DNA from: Thermodesulfobacteriota bacterium
Lineage (GTDB): Bacteria; Desulfobacterota; Dissulfuribacteria; Dissulfuribacterales; QOAL01
DNA: 33,930 nucleotides
Assembly (NCBI GenBank): GCA_013154175.1
Contig: JAADCZ010000049.1
Coordinates: 1-33,930, forward strand
Direction of reading: 5' to 3'
The notes beneath the pieces were generated by a model. That model ran no database searches. It was not told where the DNA came from and saw only the letters and a program-made list of their open reading frames with translations. Made by a program: the position numbers and the translations under genes. Positions 1 to 8,202 of this stretch are shown piece after piece (the first letter of the stretch is position 1; the number at the start of each line of letters is the position of its first letter).

Positions 1-808
1 CCTGCAGGGTCAGTGGCAGCTCGCCTATTTCGTCGAGAAAGATGGTTCCCTTGTCTGCAAGGGCAAAGAGGCCAAGCTTGTCCCTGTCCGCGCCGGTAAA
101 TGCCCCTTTTTTATGCCCGAAAAGTTCGCTTTCAAGAAGATTTTCAGGGATTCCGCCACAGTTTACTGCGACAAATGGCTTGTCTGCCCTGTCACTCAGA
201 TTGTGAATGGCCCTGGCGACGAGTTCCTTTCCTGTGCCGCTTTCTCCTGTGATGAGTACCGAGGAAGGGGTCGAGGCGATTCGCTGGACGAGCTGAAAGA
301 TCTTGAGCATTGCTGGGCTGCTGGCCACCATGTTGTCCAGCTTGTAGATCCTTTCCCTGTTATCCAGGGGTTTGAATCCGCTTGTGTCCTGTCTGGAAGA
401 CAGGGCGTTTTCTATGACTTCCCTTAGCTCCTCTATCTTGAAAGGTTTGGTGAGGTAGTCCCAAGCCCCTTCTTTCATTGCATCAACAGCTGCATCGAGG
501 GATGCAAAGGCAGTTATGAGAATAACCGGGAGGTTGGCATCGAGGCTTTTGAGCCGTTTCAACAGTTCCACGCCATCCATGCCAGGCATTCTCACATCGG
601 TAATTACCAGGCTGTAAGATGAGTTTTTAACCTTTTCCAGGGCTTCCTGGCCGGTTTCTGCTGAGTCGACTTTGTATCCTTCCTTGGCGAGAAAGATTTC
701 AAGAAATTCTCTAAGGCTGGAATCGTCGTCAACGATCAGGAGTTTGGGTCTAGATGTAAATGTGTCTGTGTCTGCCTTTTCATTGATGGCAACGCTAGAT
801 AACATCAT
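1..808 (-). CDS. Sigma-54-dependent NtrC-family response regulator (C-terminus beyond window)
   Basis: This gene was read directly from the minus strand; the ORF track omits it because it runs off the window. About 269 codons are visible. An N-terminal receiver domain carries the acidic cluster IVDDD (about residues 25-29), the probable phospho-acceptor Asp71 in ITDVRMPG, and the conserved switch and Lys motifs (ITAF, LTKPF). After a linker, a sigma-54 AAA+ domain begins with Walker A GESGTGKE and continues to the sigma-54-contacting GAFTGA loop and Walker B-like FLDEIGE. The missing part should hold the rest of the AAA+ domain and a Fis-type HTH. Such proteins, when phosphorylated by a partner histidine kinase, bind upstream enhancers and drive RNA polymerase-sigma-54 open-complex formation. 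The start is ATG at 808 or the adjacent ATG at 805; AAGGAGGG lies just upstream and its spacing suits 805 slightly better. The partner kinase is not adjacent, and the hybrid kinase at 3491-6049 is only a possible partner. Confidence 0.93.
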   Translation of the reverse strand, partial: MMLSSVAINEKADTDTFTSRPKLLIVDDDSSLREFLEIFLAKEGYKVDSAETGQEALEKVKNSSYSLVITDVRMPGMDGVELLKRLKSLDANLPVILITAFASLDAAVDAMKEGAWDYLTKPFKIEELREVIENALSSRQDTSGFKPLDNRERIYKLDNMVASSPAMLKIFQLVQRIASTPSSVLITGESGTGKELVARAIHNLSDRADKPFVAVNCGGIPENLLESELFGHKKGAFTGADRDKLGLFALADKGTIFLDEIGELPLTLQ

Positions 809-1119
809 CCCTCCTTAAAAAAGGGCAAAATTTAAAACTTTTTTATTGAGCTTCTATCTTGTTATCGGCAGGAAACAGACAAAGATTGATATTTTTGCCG
901 TGGTTTTTGGCAACTCGGCCCCTGGTCACATCCGAATTGGTGTAGCACGCACCTTGCAAGATGAAGATGGTAAAGGGCTTTTTTGCTAGCACCCTGACCA
1001 GGGCCTCCTATTCGCCATATGTCATGGACCTGATTTTTCCAAGGGGAGGCAGAAGCTGGACAGAGATCAATGTTTCCGGATTATCGGCGGAATCCTTGAT
1101 GGTTCCGTAAGTGTGGCTT
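809..1119. other. Intergenic region, no supported gene
   Basis: This 311-bp stretch lies between two minus-strand regulator genes. Short open frames exist on both strands: 49 codons on plus from an ATG at 961, and minus-strand frames interrupted by TAG. None has a convincing ribosome-binding site combined with a recognisable protein. A sigma-54-like element on the plus strand (942-957) lacks the -24 GG and has no gene downstream. I see no terminator with a T-run. Confidence 0.5.
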
Positions 1120-1755
1120 TTAGGAAAGGACAGAGTGAGAGGCTATGATTGCCCTGGCAAGCTCCTTTAGCTTTATGCGCTGACGCCTTGCCTCTTTTTG
1201 CATCATTCTCATGGCCTTTTCCTCGTCGATGGAAAGGTGCTTCATGAGGATGCCCTTTGCCCTTTCAAGGAGTTTTCGCGCCTCCAATTCCTCGGACAGA
1301 TTCTCCACAACCCCTTCCAGGGCATTGATGGTCTGGGCAATGGACTGGGCCATTTCTATGGCCGGCACCAGGTCATCCACGTGTACAGGTTTTACAAGAT
1401 AGCCCAGGACCCCGCGCCCCTTTGCCTTTTCTACCAGATGTTTTTCTGCATAGGCAGTCACCAGGATTATGGGAATGATGTTTTGCCCTGGGACGCTGTT
1501 TATACGCCTTGCTGCCTCTAGTCCGTCCAGCAGGGGCATCTTGATGTCCATGAGGATCATGTTGGGGTTTAGTTCGGCTGTTTTTTCAACGGCCTCTAAT
1601 CCATTGTAGGCAACGCCTACCACATTATAGCCAGCGTTTTGGAGAATTGATCGGAAGCCATCGGCAACAGAGCGGTCGTCTTCGGCGAGAAGTATTCGGA
1701 GAGATGGTGTTGAAGCCCTAGGTTTTTTGGGGGCTTGCGAGTCTTTTCCATCCAT
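1120..1755 (-). CDS. Response regulator with ANTAR RNA-binding output domain (antiterminator)
   Basis: The protein has 211 residues. The receiver domain spans roughly residues 18-135, with acidic pocket AEDD (24-27), phospho-acceptor Asp70 in ILMDIKMP, and LVKPV near its end. A helical linker (about 140-160) leads to a C-terminal ANTAR domain, recognisable from LLERAKGILMKH and the helical segment ending in IKLKELARAIIAS. Proteins of this architecture (AmiR/NasR/EutV type) bind paired hexaloop hairpins in nascent RNA and prevent termination, usually of nitrogen or carbon use genes. No dual hexaloop hairpin was spotted nearby, so the target is unknown. The ATG at 1755 is preceded by GGAG about 12 bases upstream, a rather long spacing. 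It shares strand with the sigma-54 regulator downstream but is separated from it by 311 bp, so co-transcription is uncertain. Confidence 0.9.
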   Translation of the reverse strand: MDGKDSQAPKKPRASTPSLRILLAEDDRSVADGFRSILQNAGYNVVGVAYNGLEAVEKTAELNPNMILMDIKMPLLDGLEAARRINSVPGQNIIPIILVTAYAEKHLVEKAKGRGVLGYLVKPVHVDDLVPAIEMAQSIAQTINALEGVVENLSEELEARKLLERAKGILMKHLSIDEEKAMRMMQKEARRQRIKLKELARAIIASHSVLS

Positions 1756-1783
1756 TTTTGGAGTCTTCTCCGAAAGGGTTGAG

Positions 1784-1882
1784 GCAACTGCAAAAAAAAT
1801 TGGCTGGGGGACTAGGATTCGAACCTAGACTAGTAGATCCAGAGTCTACCGTCCTGCCATTAGACGATCCCCCAGCAGTTGC
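1784..1882 (-). repeat. 8-bp inverted complement flanking tRNA-Gln (pre-tRNA leader/trailer pairing)
   Basis: GCAACTGC (plus 1784-1791) and GCAGTTGC (plus 1875-1882) are perfect reverse complements placed just outside the tRNA. The upstream arm abuts the mature 5' end, and the downstream arm follows the CCA and a T8 run. In the minus-strand transcript they could pair and extend the acceptor stem of the precursor. The predicted transcription start (about 1884) lies at the start of the leader arm. Confidence 0.6.
1801..1874 (-). tRNA. glnX: tRNA-Gln (anticodon CTG), CCA encoded
   Basis: On the minus strand this forms a complete cloverleaf. The seven-pair acceptor stem is TGGGGGA/TCCCCCA with discriminator G and an encoded CCA. 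The anticodon stem GTAGA/TCTAC encloses loop CTCTGGA, which gives anticodon CTG (reads CAG, glutamine). The T arm contains GGTTCGAATCC. A run of eight Ts follows the CCA immediately. The leader and trailer carry a perfect 8-base inverted complement. The symbol is generic, since gln tRNA naming varies among species. Confidence 0.95.
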
Positions 1883-1890
1883 TAGAGACA

Positions 1891-1919
1891 AATATAGAAG
1901 TGGCATTATTTATTGTCAA
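1891..1919 (-). promoter_or_regulatory. Sigma-70-type promoter for tRNA-Gln
   Basis: On the minus strand TTGACA and TATATT are separated by exactly 17 bases. The -35 is a perfect consensus and the -10 matches 5 of 6. The predicted start lies about 10 bases before the mature tRNA 5' end. Confidence 0.8.
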
Positions 1920-2051
1920 GAATGGTTGTTGACAAATTGCTCATTTTCACCTTGGATTCTTGGAAATGTTCCGCAAACCGTTTTAGATGACGACTTTGGA
2001 GCTCCCTGATGATTAAGGGGCAGCAAATGGATATTGGAAGATTTCTATAAA

Positions 2052-3494
2052 ATGATTGTTTCAAAGCAGAATAATTCTTGTTTGGTAGGGTTCTGGCTCC
2101 TGCTCTGTTTCGTGTTGTGGCCCTTGACTGGCTGCCATCAGCCAGAGATAGCCAAAACGGACTCCGTCAAGGGGTGCAAGGGGTGTCACAAGATAAGTCT
2201 CGATTCCAACCACAACCTCAAGTGCACCCTTTGTCACAAGGGTCATGGGAGTGAATCACTTAAGGACAAGGCCCACAAGGGTCTCGTGGCCAGCCCCTCT
2301 TCCCCGGCAGATGCGCCAAGGGTATGTGGCGAGTGCCATCTAAAAGAGGTCAAAAGCATTACCAGATCCAGTCACTATACCCTTAAAAACGAGATAGCCA
2401 CGGTGTGGAAGGCCTTTTTCCCAGAGGATGTGCCCCCTGAGGTGAAAGACATCCACGGGGTGAAAAGGCCAAGGACAAAACGAGAACTGGTTATGGATAT
2501 GCTGGCCAGAAGGTGTCTCAGATGCCATGTTTACTACGAAGGGGACAGTTACTGGGGAGTCAGGCGCGGCAAGGGTTGTGCGGCATGTCATCTGCCAATA
2601 GGTAACAGGCAAATGCACCACTTCGGAAGGCCGACCATTAAAAATTGTCTGTCTTGTCACTATTCAAATTTTGTTGGCTGGGACTATGTGGGAAGATTTG
2701 AAAAGGACTATCCAGAAGACTTCAGGGCTCCTCTCAAAAAGGGCAAGCATATTCCAAGGCCCTATGGCATCGAATGGCTGCCAATGACGCCGGATGTACA
2801 CTTCAGGGCCGGGCTTTTTTGCACTGATTGCCATAGAAAGGCCGAGTTCCACGTGGAAGCAGAGGCTGGGGAACCAGGCCGTGTCTCATGTGGTGACTGT
2901 CACAGGGAGATTTCACGCCGTCCGGGCCATGACAGTCAGCAAGGATGTGTTGCCGACTGCCAGTCGTGTCATGCCTTGTGGACGTTTTGGGATCAGGGGC
3001 GATCTGTCATGCGTCAAGACGTGCTCGATCCAGAGGACTGGGAATATCTCTATGTGCAAGGAAGCAGTGAGGTGGAGGAGCAAATCAAGAGGGCCCTGGA
3101 GCTGGATGATTCCCAGGAGATAACTTACTTCATGACAGACAAGTTCAGTGGTTTGCGTTATCCGGGTTTGTGGTTTGCCGGATTCGAAAGGAGGAGATGG
3201 GCCCCTGTTGTCCTGGGAAAAAGCAGTTCAGGGCGCATCTCCGTCTTGCGGCCACTGCTGGACCTGAGTCTAAGCTATGCTGATGACATGGGTGAGACTG
3301 TTTTTGACAATCTTAGAGGAAAAAGATTCCTTGATTGGCAGGTGATTTATCCGTCTTGGCCCTTTTTACCCAATACAATAGGCAAGTCTGTTGGGTTTTT
3401 GGTTCCATACAGGCCCCATTCCATTGGCAAGGCCGACATGGCACGAAGCATTTCGGTCATAAATGCCCTGCAAGGGTGTAGTCTGGGCGATTAA
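2052..3494 (+). CDS. Nonaheme c-type cytochrome, probable outer-surface or periplasm-facing lipoprotein
   Basis: From the ATG at 2052 the protein has 480 residues. It begins with a lipoprotein signal peptide: a hydrophobic stretch ending in the lipobox LTGC, with Cys28 the likely acylated residue. Nine CxxCH c-type heme sites follow in the first two thirds: CKGCH, CTLCH, CGECH, CLRCH, CAACH, CLSCH, CTDCH, CGDCH and CQSCH. The last ~150 residues contain no CxxCH and look like a separate, Trp/Tyr-rich region. It should be exported unfolded, matured by the c-type cytochrome machinery and anchored by lipid, working in periplasmic or extracellular electron transfer; the redox partner is unknown. 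The ORF track begins at a TTG (2034). I prefer the ATG because it gives a standard lipoprotein leader and has GGAAG upstream. No other electron-transfer genes are adjacent. The 3' end overlaps the convergent kinase gene by 4 bp. Confidence 0.92.
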   Translation: MIVSKQNNSCLVGFWLLLCFVLWPLTGCHQPEIAKTDSVKGCKGCHKISLDSNHNLKCTLCHKGHGSESLKDKAHKGLVASPSSPADAPRVCGECHLKEVKSITRSSHYTLKNEIATVWKAFFPEDVPPEVKDIHGVKRPRTKRELVMDMLARRCLRCHVYYEGDSYWGVRRGKGCAACHLPIGNRQMHHFGRPTIKNCLSCHYSNFVGWDYVGRFEKDYPEDFRAPLKKGKHIPRPYGIEWLPMTPDVHFRAGLFCTDCHRKAEFHVEAEAGEPGRVSCGDCHREISRRPGHDSQQGCVADCQSCHALWTFWDQGRSVMRQDVLDPEDWEYLYVQGSSEVEEQIKRALELDDSQEITYFMTDKFSGLRYPGLWFAGFERRRWAPVVLGKSSSGRISVLRPLLDLSLSYADDMGETVFDNLRGKRFLDWQVIYPSWPFLPNTIGKSVGFLVPYRPHSIGKADMARSISVINALQGCSLGD

Positions 3495-6049
3495 TCAGAA
3501 AAGACGCTTAGCAGCACACTGTTGAGGGTTTCAAGCTTATAGGGCTTTGGCAAAGAGGCGCGAAATCCATAGCTTCTAAAATTGGTGATGGTGTCGTCCT
3601 TGGAATAGCCGCTTGAGACGATTACCCTGGCCTTTGGGTCAATCTGCAGGAGTTTTTCCAGGGTCTCCTTTCCACCCATGCCACCAGGAATGGTCAAGTC
3701 CATAATCACGGCATCGAAGGGTCTGCCTGACTCGAGGGCCTTCTTGTATTTTTCCAGGGCCTCCTTGCCGTCTCTGGCAACTTCAGTGTTGTGACCGAGA
3801 TATTTCAGGCTTTCTGTAAGGAGCTGCAGGATGCTCGGGTCGTCGTCCATCACCAGGATGGTCTTGTTTCCTGAAGGGTTGAGGGAGGTAAAGTGTTCTT
3901 CATCCCTACCAGAGTCGCTGCTTGGTAATGCTGGCAGATAGATGTGGAAGCACGATCCCTTTCCAGGGGAGGATTCGACAGTTATAAAGCCGCCATGCTT
4001 TCTGATGATTGAAAAACAAACAGCCAGGCCAAGCCCGCTGCCATGTTCCTTGGTGGTAAAATAAGGATCGAAGATTTTTGAAAGAAGTTCCTTGGGGATT
4101 CCGTGGCCCTCGTCGCGGATTGTAATCTTCACGTAATCCCCTGGGGGAACCACACCCTGACCATTTTTTTCTATTCTTACATTTTTTGCCTCTATCTTGA
4201 TTATACCGCCCTCTGACATTGCCTGGTCCGCATTTAGGATGAGGTTGTGGAGAACCTGACTTATTTGGCCAGGATCCACTTCTACCAGCCAGAGGTCCTT
4301 GTCGAAATCAAACTTGCAGGCCACGTTTGAGCCTTTGAGTGCGAATTCGGCCGTTTCAAGGATGATGTGTTTGAGTGATGAAGGCCGTTTCACTGGTGAG
4401 CCTCCCTTTGCGAATGTAAGAAGCTGTTGGGTGAGGTTTTGTGCCCGCAGGGTGGCCTTTTCGCTGGCTTCAAGCCTCTTGTAAAGATTGCTCGAAGGGT
4501 TGGCCTCCATCTTGGCGAGGGATAAGTTCCCAAGAATTGCTGTTAGCAGGTTGTTGAAGTCATGGGCAATGCCACCAGCTATAACTCCAAGGGATTCCAG
4601 CTTCTCTATTTTGGACAACTCTGCGGCTGCCATTTTCTGGTCGGTAATATCGAGATTGCTGCCCCTTACTCCAAGGAAGTTTCCAGATGCGTCATAGATT
4701 TTGTTACAGTTATGGCTTATCCACCTGATGCGTCCGTCCTTGGTGACAATCCGAAGCTCCATGTTTTTATGGGGCATATCGCTTACTGCGAACTCGAGGT
4801 GCTTTTTGAAGGCCTCTCTATCCTCTTCGTGAATGATTTTTACGAGAAGATCAGGGTCATTGAAGAAGTCCTCTGGAGCATAGCCGGTAATCTCCTTGCA
4901 CTTGATTGAGTTGTATTTGAACTTTCCTGATTCATCCAGCCAATAGGCCCAGTCTGCTGCATACTCGATAACGGTTCTGAAAAGGGTGTCCCTCTTCAGG
5001 ATCTCAGAATTCTTTTCTTTGATTGTATCGAGCATCTTCCTGACACTATTGATAATGGAGTCAAGCTCCAGGTTGTTTATGTGTACGTCCAGCTCCTGCT
5101 TGCTTTCTGGATTCATTGGGTCGAGCTCCAGTAGCCAGGAAGACAGTTTTTGCAAAGGCTCTGATATGCCGCGTTTAATGATGAAATCCACCAGGAATAC
5201 TATGGCTACAAAGATGGCGAAGATGGTTACCAAAATCGGCCACATGTGATGCCACAGGTAGGGGATGATTCTGGCTTCTGGAATTGCAGCAAAAAAGTAC
5301 CATGATTGTGGCCTGTTGAAGCTTTTTTTGACGCACCAGTATCTAACACCATCAAACAGAACGGTGTAGAAGCCGTAAGCGTCTGGGCCATGCCAGTTTT
5401 TCATGTGGTTGTGGAGGTTTTCCCTGGTTCTTACAAATTCGTGTTTGGTATGGTAAACGGCTCTGCCATATTTGGTCAGGATGAAGATTTGTGAGCCATC
5501 GATGGAGGGGCGGGGGATCTTGTTTAGCTTGTCGGTTAGCCTTTCGATATCCTTTTCAACGAGCAGGGTGCCGTCGGCAAAGGGGTAGCCAACTGTGATG
5601 ACAGATTTTGGAGTGAAAAAGGATTTATGAACGCCTGAAACTTTTTGCTCAAGATTTATGTAATTTAAGTTTGCCAGGTTGAGCCCCAAATATTTTTTAT
5701 ATTTTGGGTCACTCAGGAATACGATGGTGCCTTTTTTGTCGACGATAATGAAATTTTCAATTTCATTGCTATCGAGCAGGTTGGTTCCCAGCCATTTGAT
5801 TCTTTTTTCGTGTGGTTGTTGCTTGGCCTTTTCGATTAGATACCGAATAAGGGTTTGGTCCTGAAAAAAGAATTTTTCAACCTCTGTTCTGGCAGCGTCA
5901 TATATGCGGCATATTTCTATGGCGGTTTGCCGCTTGAAGAGGCCTATTTCTGAATCTATTGTTACAGCTAAAACGACGAGACAAGCAATAATCCCAATTA
6001 TCCAAGTATATCTAGAAAATTTTTTAGATATAGATGGTAACTTCTTCAT
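3491..6049 (-). CDS. Hybrid sensor histidine kinase (periplasmic sensor, PAS, HisKA, HATPase, receiver)
   Basis: The protein has 852 residues. A first membrane segment lies at about residues 14-32, followed by a periplasmic domain of about 230 residues (Cache-like by layout, unproven) and a second membrane segment at about 268-290. A PAS domain with its PAC tail follows (about 355-475, ending near GVRGSNLDITDQK). The dimerisation domain has phospho-acceptor His496 in GGIAHDFNNLL. The ATPase domain shows the N box (LNADQAM), DEGHGI, a Phe box region and GSGLGLAV. A C-terminal receiver has VMDDDPS and probable phospho-acceptor Asp784 in IMDLTIPGG. It likely senses an extracytoplasmic ligand and relays phosphate through its own receiver. 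The start ATG at 6049 has no strong ribosome-binding site. It lies tail to tail with the cytochrome, so the two are not co-transcribed. A functional link to the cytochrome is conjecture. Confidence 0.93.
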   Translation of the reverse strand: MKKLPSISKKFSRYTWIIGIIACLVVLAVTIDSEIGLFKRQTAIEICRIYDAARTEVEKFFFQDQTLIRYLIEKAKQQPHEKRIKWLGTNLLDSNEIENFIIVDKKGTIVFLSDPKYKKYLGLNLANLNYINLEQKVSGVHKSFFTPKSVITVGYPFADGTLLVEKDIERLTDKLNKIPRPSIDGSQIFILTKYGRAVYHTKHEFVRTRENLHNHMKNWHGPDAYGFYTVLFDGVRYWCVKKSFNRPQSWYFFAAIPEARIIPYLWHHMWPILVTIFAIFVAIVFLVDFIIKRGISEPLQKLSSWLLELDPMNPESKQELDVHINNLELDSIINSVRKMLDTIKEKNSEILKRDTLFRTVIEYAADWAYWLDESGKFKYNSIKCKEITGYAPEDFFNDPDLLVKIIHEEDREAFKKHLEFAVSDMPHKNMELRIVTKDGRIRWISHNCNKIYDASGNFLGVRGSNLDITDQKMAAAELSKIEKLESLGVIAGGIAHDFNNLLTAILGNLSLAKMEANPSSNLYKRLEASEKATLRAQNLTQQLLTFAKGGSPVKRPSSLKHIILETAEFALKGSNVACKFDFDKDLWLVEVDPGQISQVLHNLILNADQAMSEGGIIKIEAKNVRIEKNGQGVVPPGDYVKITIRDEGHGIPKELLSKIFDPYFTTKEHGSGLGLAVCFSIIRKHGGFITVESSPGKGSCFHIYLPALPSSDSGRDEEHFTSLNPSGNKTILVMDDDPSILQLLTESLKYLGHNTEVARDGKEALEKYKKALESGRPFDAVIMDLTIPGGMGGKETLEKLLQIDPKARVIVSSGYSKDDTITNFRSYGFRASLPKPYKLETLNSVLLSVFSD

Positions 6050-6972
6050 AGACGATTTTAACTCATCCCCTTAGTTTTTGGGTGATTTTTTCTGATATGT
6101 TAAAATTAAGTCATTAAATTGCCGATAAAATGTCTCTTATAAAAAAAATATGACACAAGTCTCCATGCCTGAATTGGCATCTTTCTGTAAGCTGACAAAA
6201 GCCATGCCATTCGGGCACTAGACATCTATCTCGCTAAAATCGTTGTCTTTATTTGTTGTATAAATAGCTTGCAAAATCCGACCAACCGTTTCTGTAACCT
6301 TAAATTACAGATTCATATGTATTAGTGAATTTTTCCATTATCACCGATTAATGCAATAAGTAGACCGTTTTGCCATGTTGGGGCCCAAGGATAAAAATGG
6401 TGACAACCCTTTAAAATCAAAAGATTTTTGTAAATAGACCAGATTGCATGAGTATCGGTGAACCGACATGCTTCGTCAAAATGTAAACAAATTCACTCTC
6501 TGCTGAAAGATTATTGTCAAATGTGAAACCCTTCACTATCGATTCTCAATCCATATTGCATCATTTGCATGTTGCAGTGCAGACAGGCAGTATCACAAAC
6601 TCAACTTTCCTTTTGATTATTGTATTTCAAAATGAAAGTTGCTCGTTTGAACTACAATTACACAACCGACTATTTTTTGGCTGTTTTAGATAATTGGGTA
6701 TTGGTATGCCCTCTGGGTAACACTTAGTGAAAGTATATCTAATATCATTTTATGAATCTTGCTAGTCCAATATAGCCCTTGGCTAATGACCAGGCAGACC
6801 AAGAAAATTAAAGACGCAAAGGTTTTGTGGGCGAATGACTAAAATGGTTTTGAACCATAGAAAACTTAGTTTAATAAAAAAGTATATCTGATAAATTGTT
6901 TTCAGCTTACGTAACCCAGGTCTGCTATTGGATTTGTCTGAAACATTATGACAATATTTTCTGCCTGCCTCC
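6050..6972. other. 923-bp AT-rich gene-free region with inverted repeats
   Basis: I see no supported coding frame here. All six frames are broken frequently, and the one ORF listed (6783-7010 minus) has no ribosome-binding site or family signature and overlaps the next gene. The sequence is visibly richer in A/T than its neighbours. It contains several short perfect inverted repeats, such as TCTGTAA/TTACAGA (6291-6311), ATGCC/GGCAT (6165-6180), TCGGT/ACCGA (within 6454-6465) and ATGGTT/AACCAT (about 6844-6858), plus one long imperfect one (6602-6641). It separates two divergently transcribed genes, so it must hold their promoters. Its length exceeds what that needs. A degraded gene or an unannotated RNA is possible. 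Confidence 0.55.
6602..6641. repeat. 15-bp inverted repeat (14/15 pairs, 10-base spacer)
   Basis: CAACTTTCCTTTTGA and TCAAAATGAAAGTTG are reverse complements apart from one mismatch, around the spacer TTATTGTATT. It could fold as an RNA hairpin or serve as a dyad operator. No T-run follows on either strand, so it is not a standard intrinsic terminator. Confidence 0.7.
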
Positions 6973-8202
6973 ATGAATTCAGCTGAGTCACTAAAAATCA
7001 ATCTCGACAAAAAGGGCCACGATGTGTGTGGAAGCTACAGCTTTCCACTAAGGCCGGCTGTGTATCACCAGGTTGTGTTACCTGGTATTGAAATTCATTT
7101 TATGCCTGGCTGGAGGCCAATTTTCTTTCAGGGAACCCGAGATGGATGGCCCCATCCAATGGAATGGATAAGGGTGGGTCTTTCTGGTTCAAAGGCTTAT
7201 TATTCATCCATGGGTTATGGAGGGCTGGCCTGCCTTTTCCAGCAATTTTATGTTCCTGTGCCCCTGGAAGAGGACACAACCTTGGCTTTTTTCAATCCTG
7301 CCACCGATCCAGAAGTAAAACGCACCATAGAGCTTTATAGAGCCTTGCCCCAGACCTTGAGGGAGGCATGCCAGGGACCCTCAGCCCTTTCCACAGAGGC
7401 GAGTCAGATTCTTCATGGGATTTTGAGATGGCAGAGGTTTCATCTCTATGAACTTCCGCGAATCTTAAGGTGCAAGGTAAATGTCCTTCCCCCTGACTCC
7501 ATGATGTGTGATTACCACGTCTTTCCTGTGATAGTTTCCACTGGGTGTCCATATAATTGTGGGTTTTGCAAGGTGAAGGACGGTACAGATTTTGTCCAAA
7601 GGCCACAGGGGCTTATCGAGGCACAGGTGAGGGAGCTGGCCCAGGCCCTGGCCCCGGAGCTTCACCTTTTTAAGGGGGTCTTTCTGGGTAATCAGGATGC
7701 CCTCTTGTCTCGAGAAGAGCTCATATTTTTTGCAATAGAGCTTGCAAGAAAGGTGGTGCCCAAGGCCAAAAATTATTTTTTGTTTGGAAGTGTAGACGCC
7801 CTTTTGGCCAAAGAGACAGATTTTTTCAAGGCCTTAAATAGCCTAGGGGTAGATTGTTATATCAACATTGGCCTCGAATCCCTGGATGGTGCCACCTTGC
7901 AGGCCTTGAAGAAACCCCTGACGCCCCATCTGGTAAAAACGGCCTGGGAAAAGATAAGTCATCTCAATAAGACCCTGGACAGGGTGGAAATCAGCCTGAA
8001 CATTCTTGCCTCGACTCGTTTTCCAGACTCCCACTGGAACACCCTAGAGGCGCAACTGTCAAAAGATGGTCCATGCCCAAAGGGGCCCATATATTTGTCC
8101 GTCTATAACGATTCCATTGGGCGCAAGTTCTTTGACTTGGCAAAACGTGTCAAAATATCCACAAATCGGCCTGTGGGCATATACAACCTTATTGGCTTGT
8201 AG
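6973..8202 (+). CDS. Radical SAM domain protein, substrate unknown
   Basis: The protein has 409 residues. The radical SAM cluster motif CxxxCxxC appears as CPYNCGFC (Cys192, Cys196, Cys199), preceded by the strand VIVSTG typical of the first beta strand of the SAM barrel. Downstream, FLGNQDALL and INIGLESLDGATLQ match the later strands of the SAM TIM barrel; the GLES-type motif is common in this superfamily. The first ~185 residues are not a recognised B12-binding or SPASM domain and contain aromatic-rich segments such as HFMPGWRPIFF. Expected chemistry is [4Fe-4S]-dependent cleavage of S-adenosylmethionine to a 5'-deoxyadenosyl radical. The substrate cannot be told from sequence or neighbours. 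No good ribosome-binding site precedes the ATG at 6973, so the true start may differ slightly. It converges on the serine hydrolase gene with a 14-bp 3' overlap. Confidence 0.85.
   Translation: MNSAESLKINLDKKGHDVCGSYSFPLRPAVYHQVVLPGIEIHFMPGWRPIFFQGTRDGWPHPMEWIRVGLSGSKAYYSSMGYGGLACLFQQFYVPVPLEEDTTLAFFNPATDPEVKRTIELYRALPQTLREACQGPSALSTEASQILHGILRWQRFHLYELPRILRCKVNVLPPDSMMCDYHVFPVIVSTGCPYNCGFCKVKDGTDFVQRPQGLIEAQVRELAQALAPELHLFKGVFLGNQDALLSREELIFFAIELARKVVPKAKNYFLFGSVDALLAKETDFFKALNSLGVDCYINIGLESLDGATLQALKKPLTPHLVKTAWEKISHLNKTLDRVEISLNILASTRFPDSHWNTLEAQLSKDGPCPKGPIYLSVYNDSIGRKFFDLAKRVKISTNRPVGIYNLIGL

Noticed and set aside
942-957. Plus-strand sigma-54-like element AGCACGCACCTTGC
   Set aside because: The near-invariant -24 GG is AG and no plus-strand gene follows; likely chance.
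961-1110. 49-codon plus-strand ORF
   Set aside because: No ribosome-binding site and no similarity recognised; opposite to the surrounding gene direction.
2034-2051. Upstream TTG start of the cytochrome in the ORF track
   Set aside because: The ATG at 2052 has GGAAG upstream and gives a conventional lipoprotein leader.
6783-7010. 75-codon minus-strand ORF
   Set aside because: No ribosome-binding site, overlaps the radical SAM start, and the sequence resembles no family I know.
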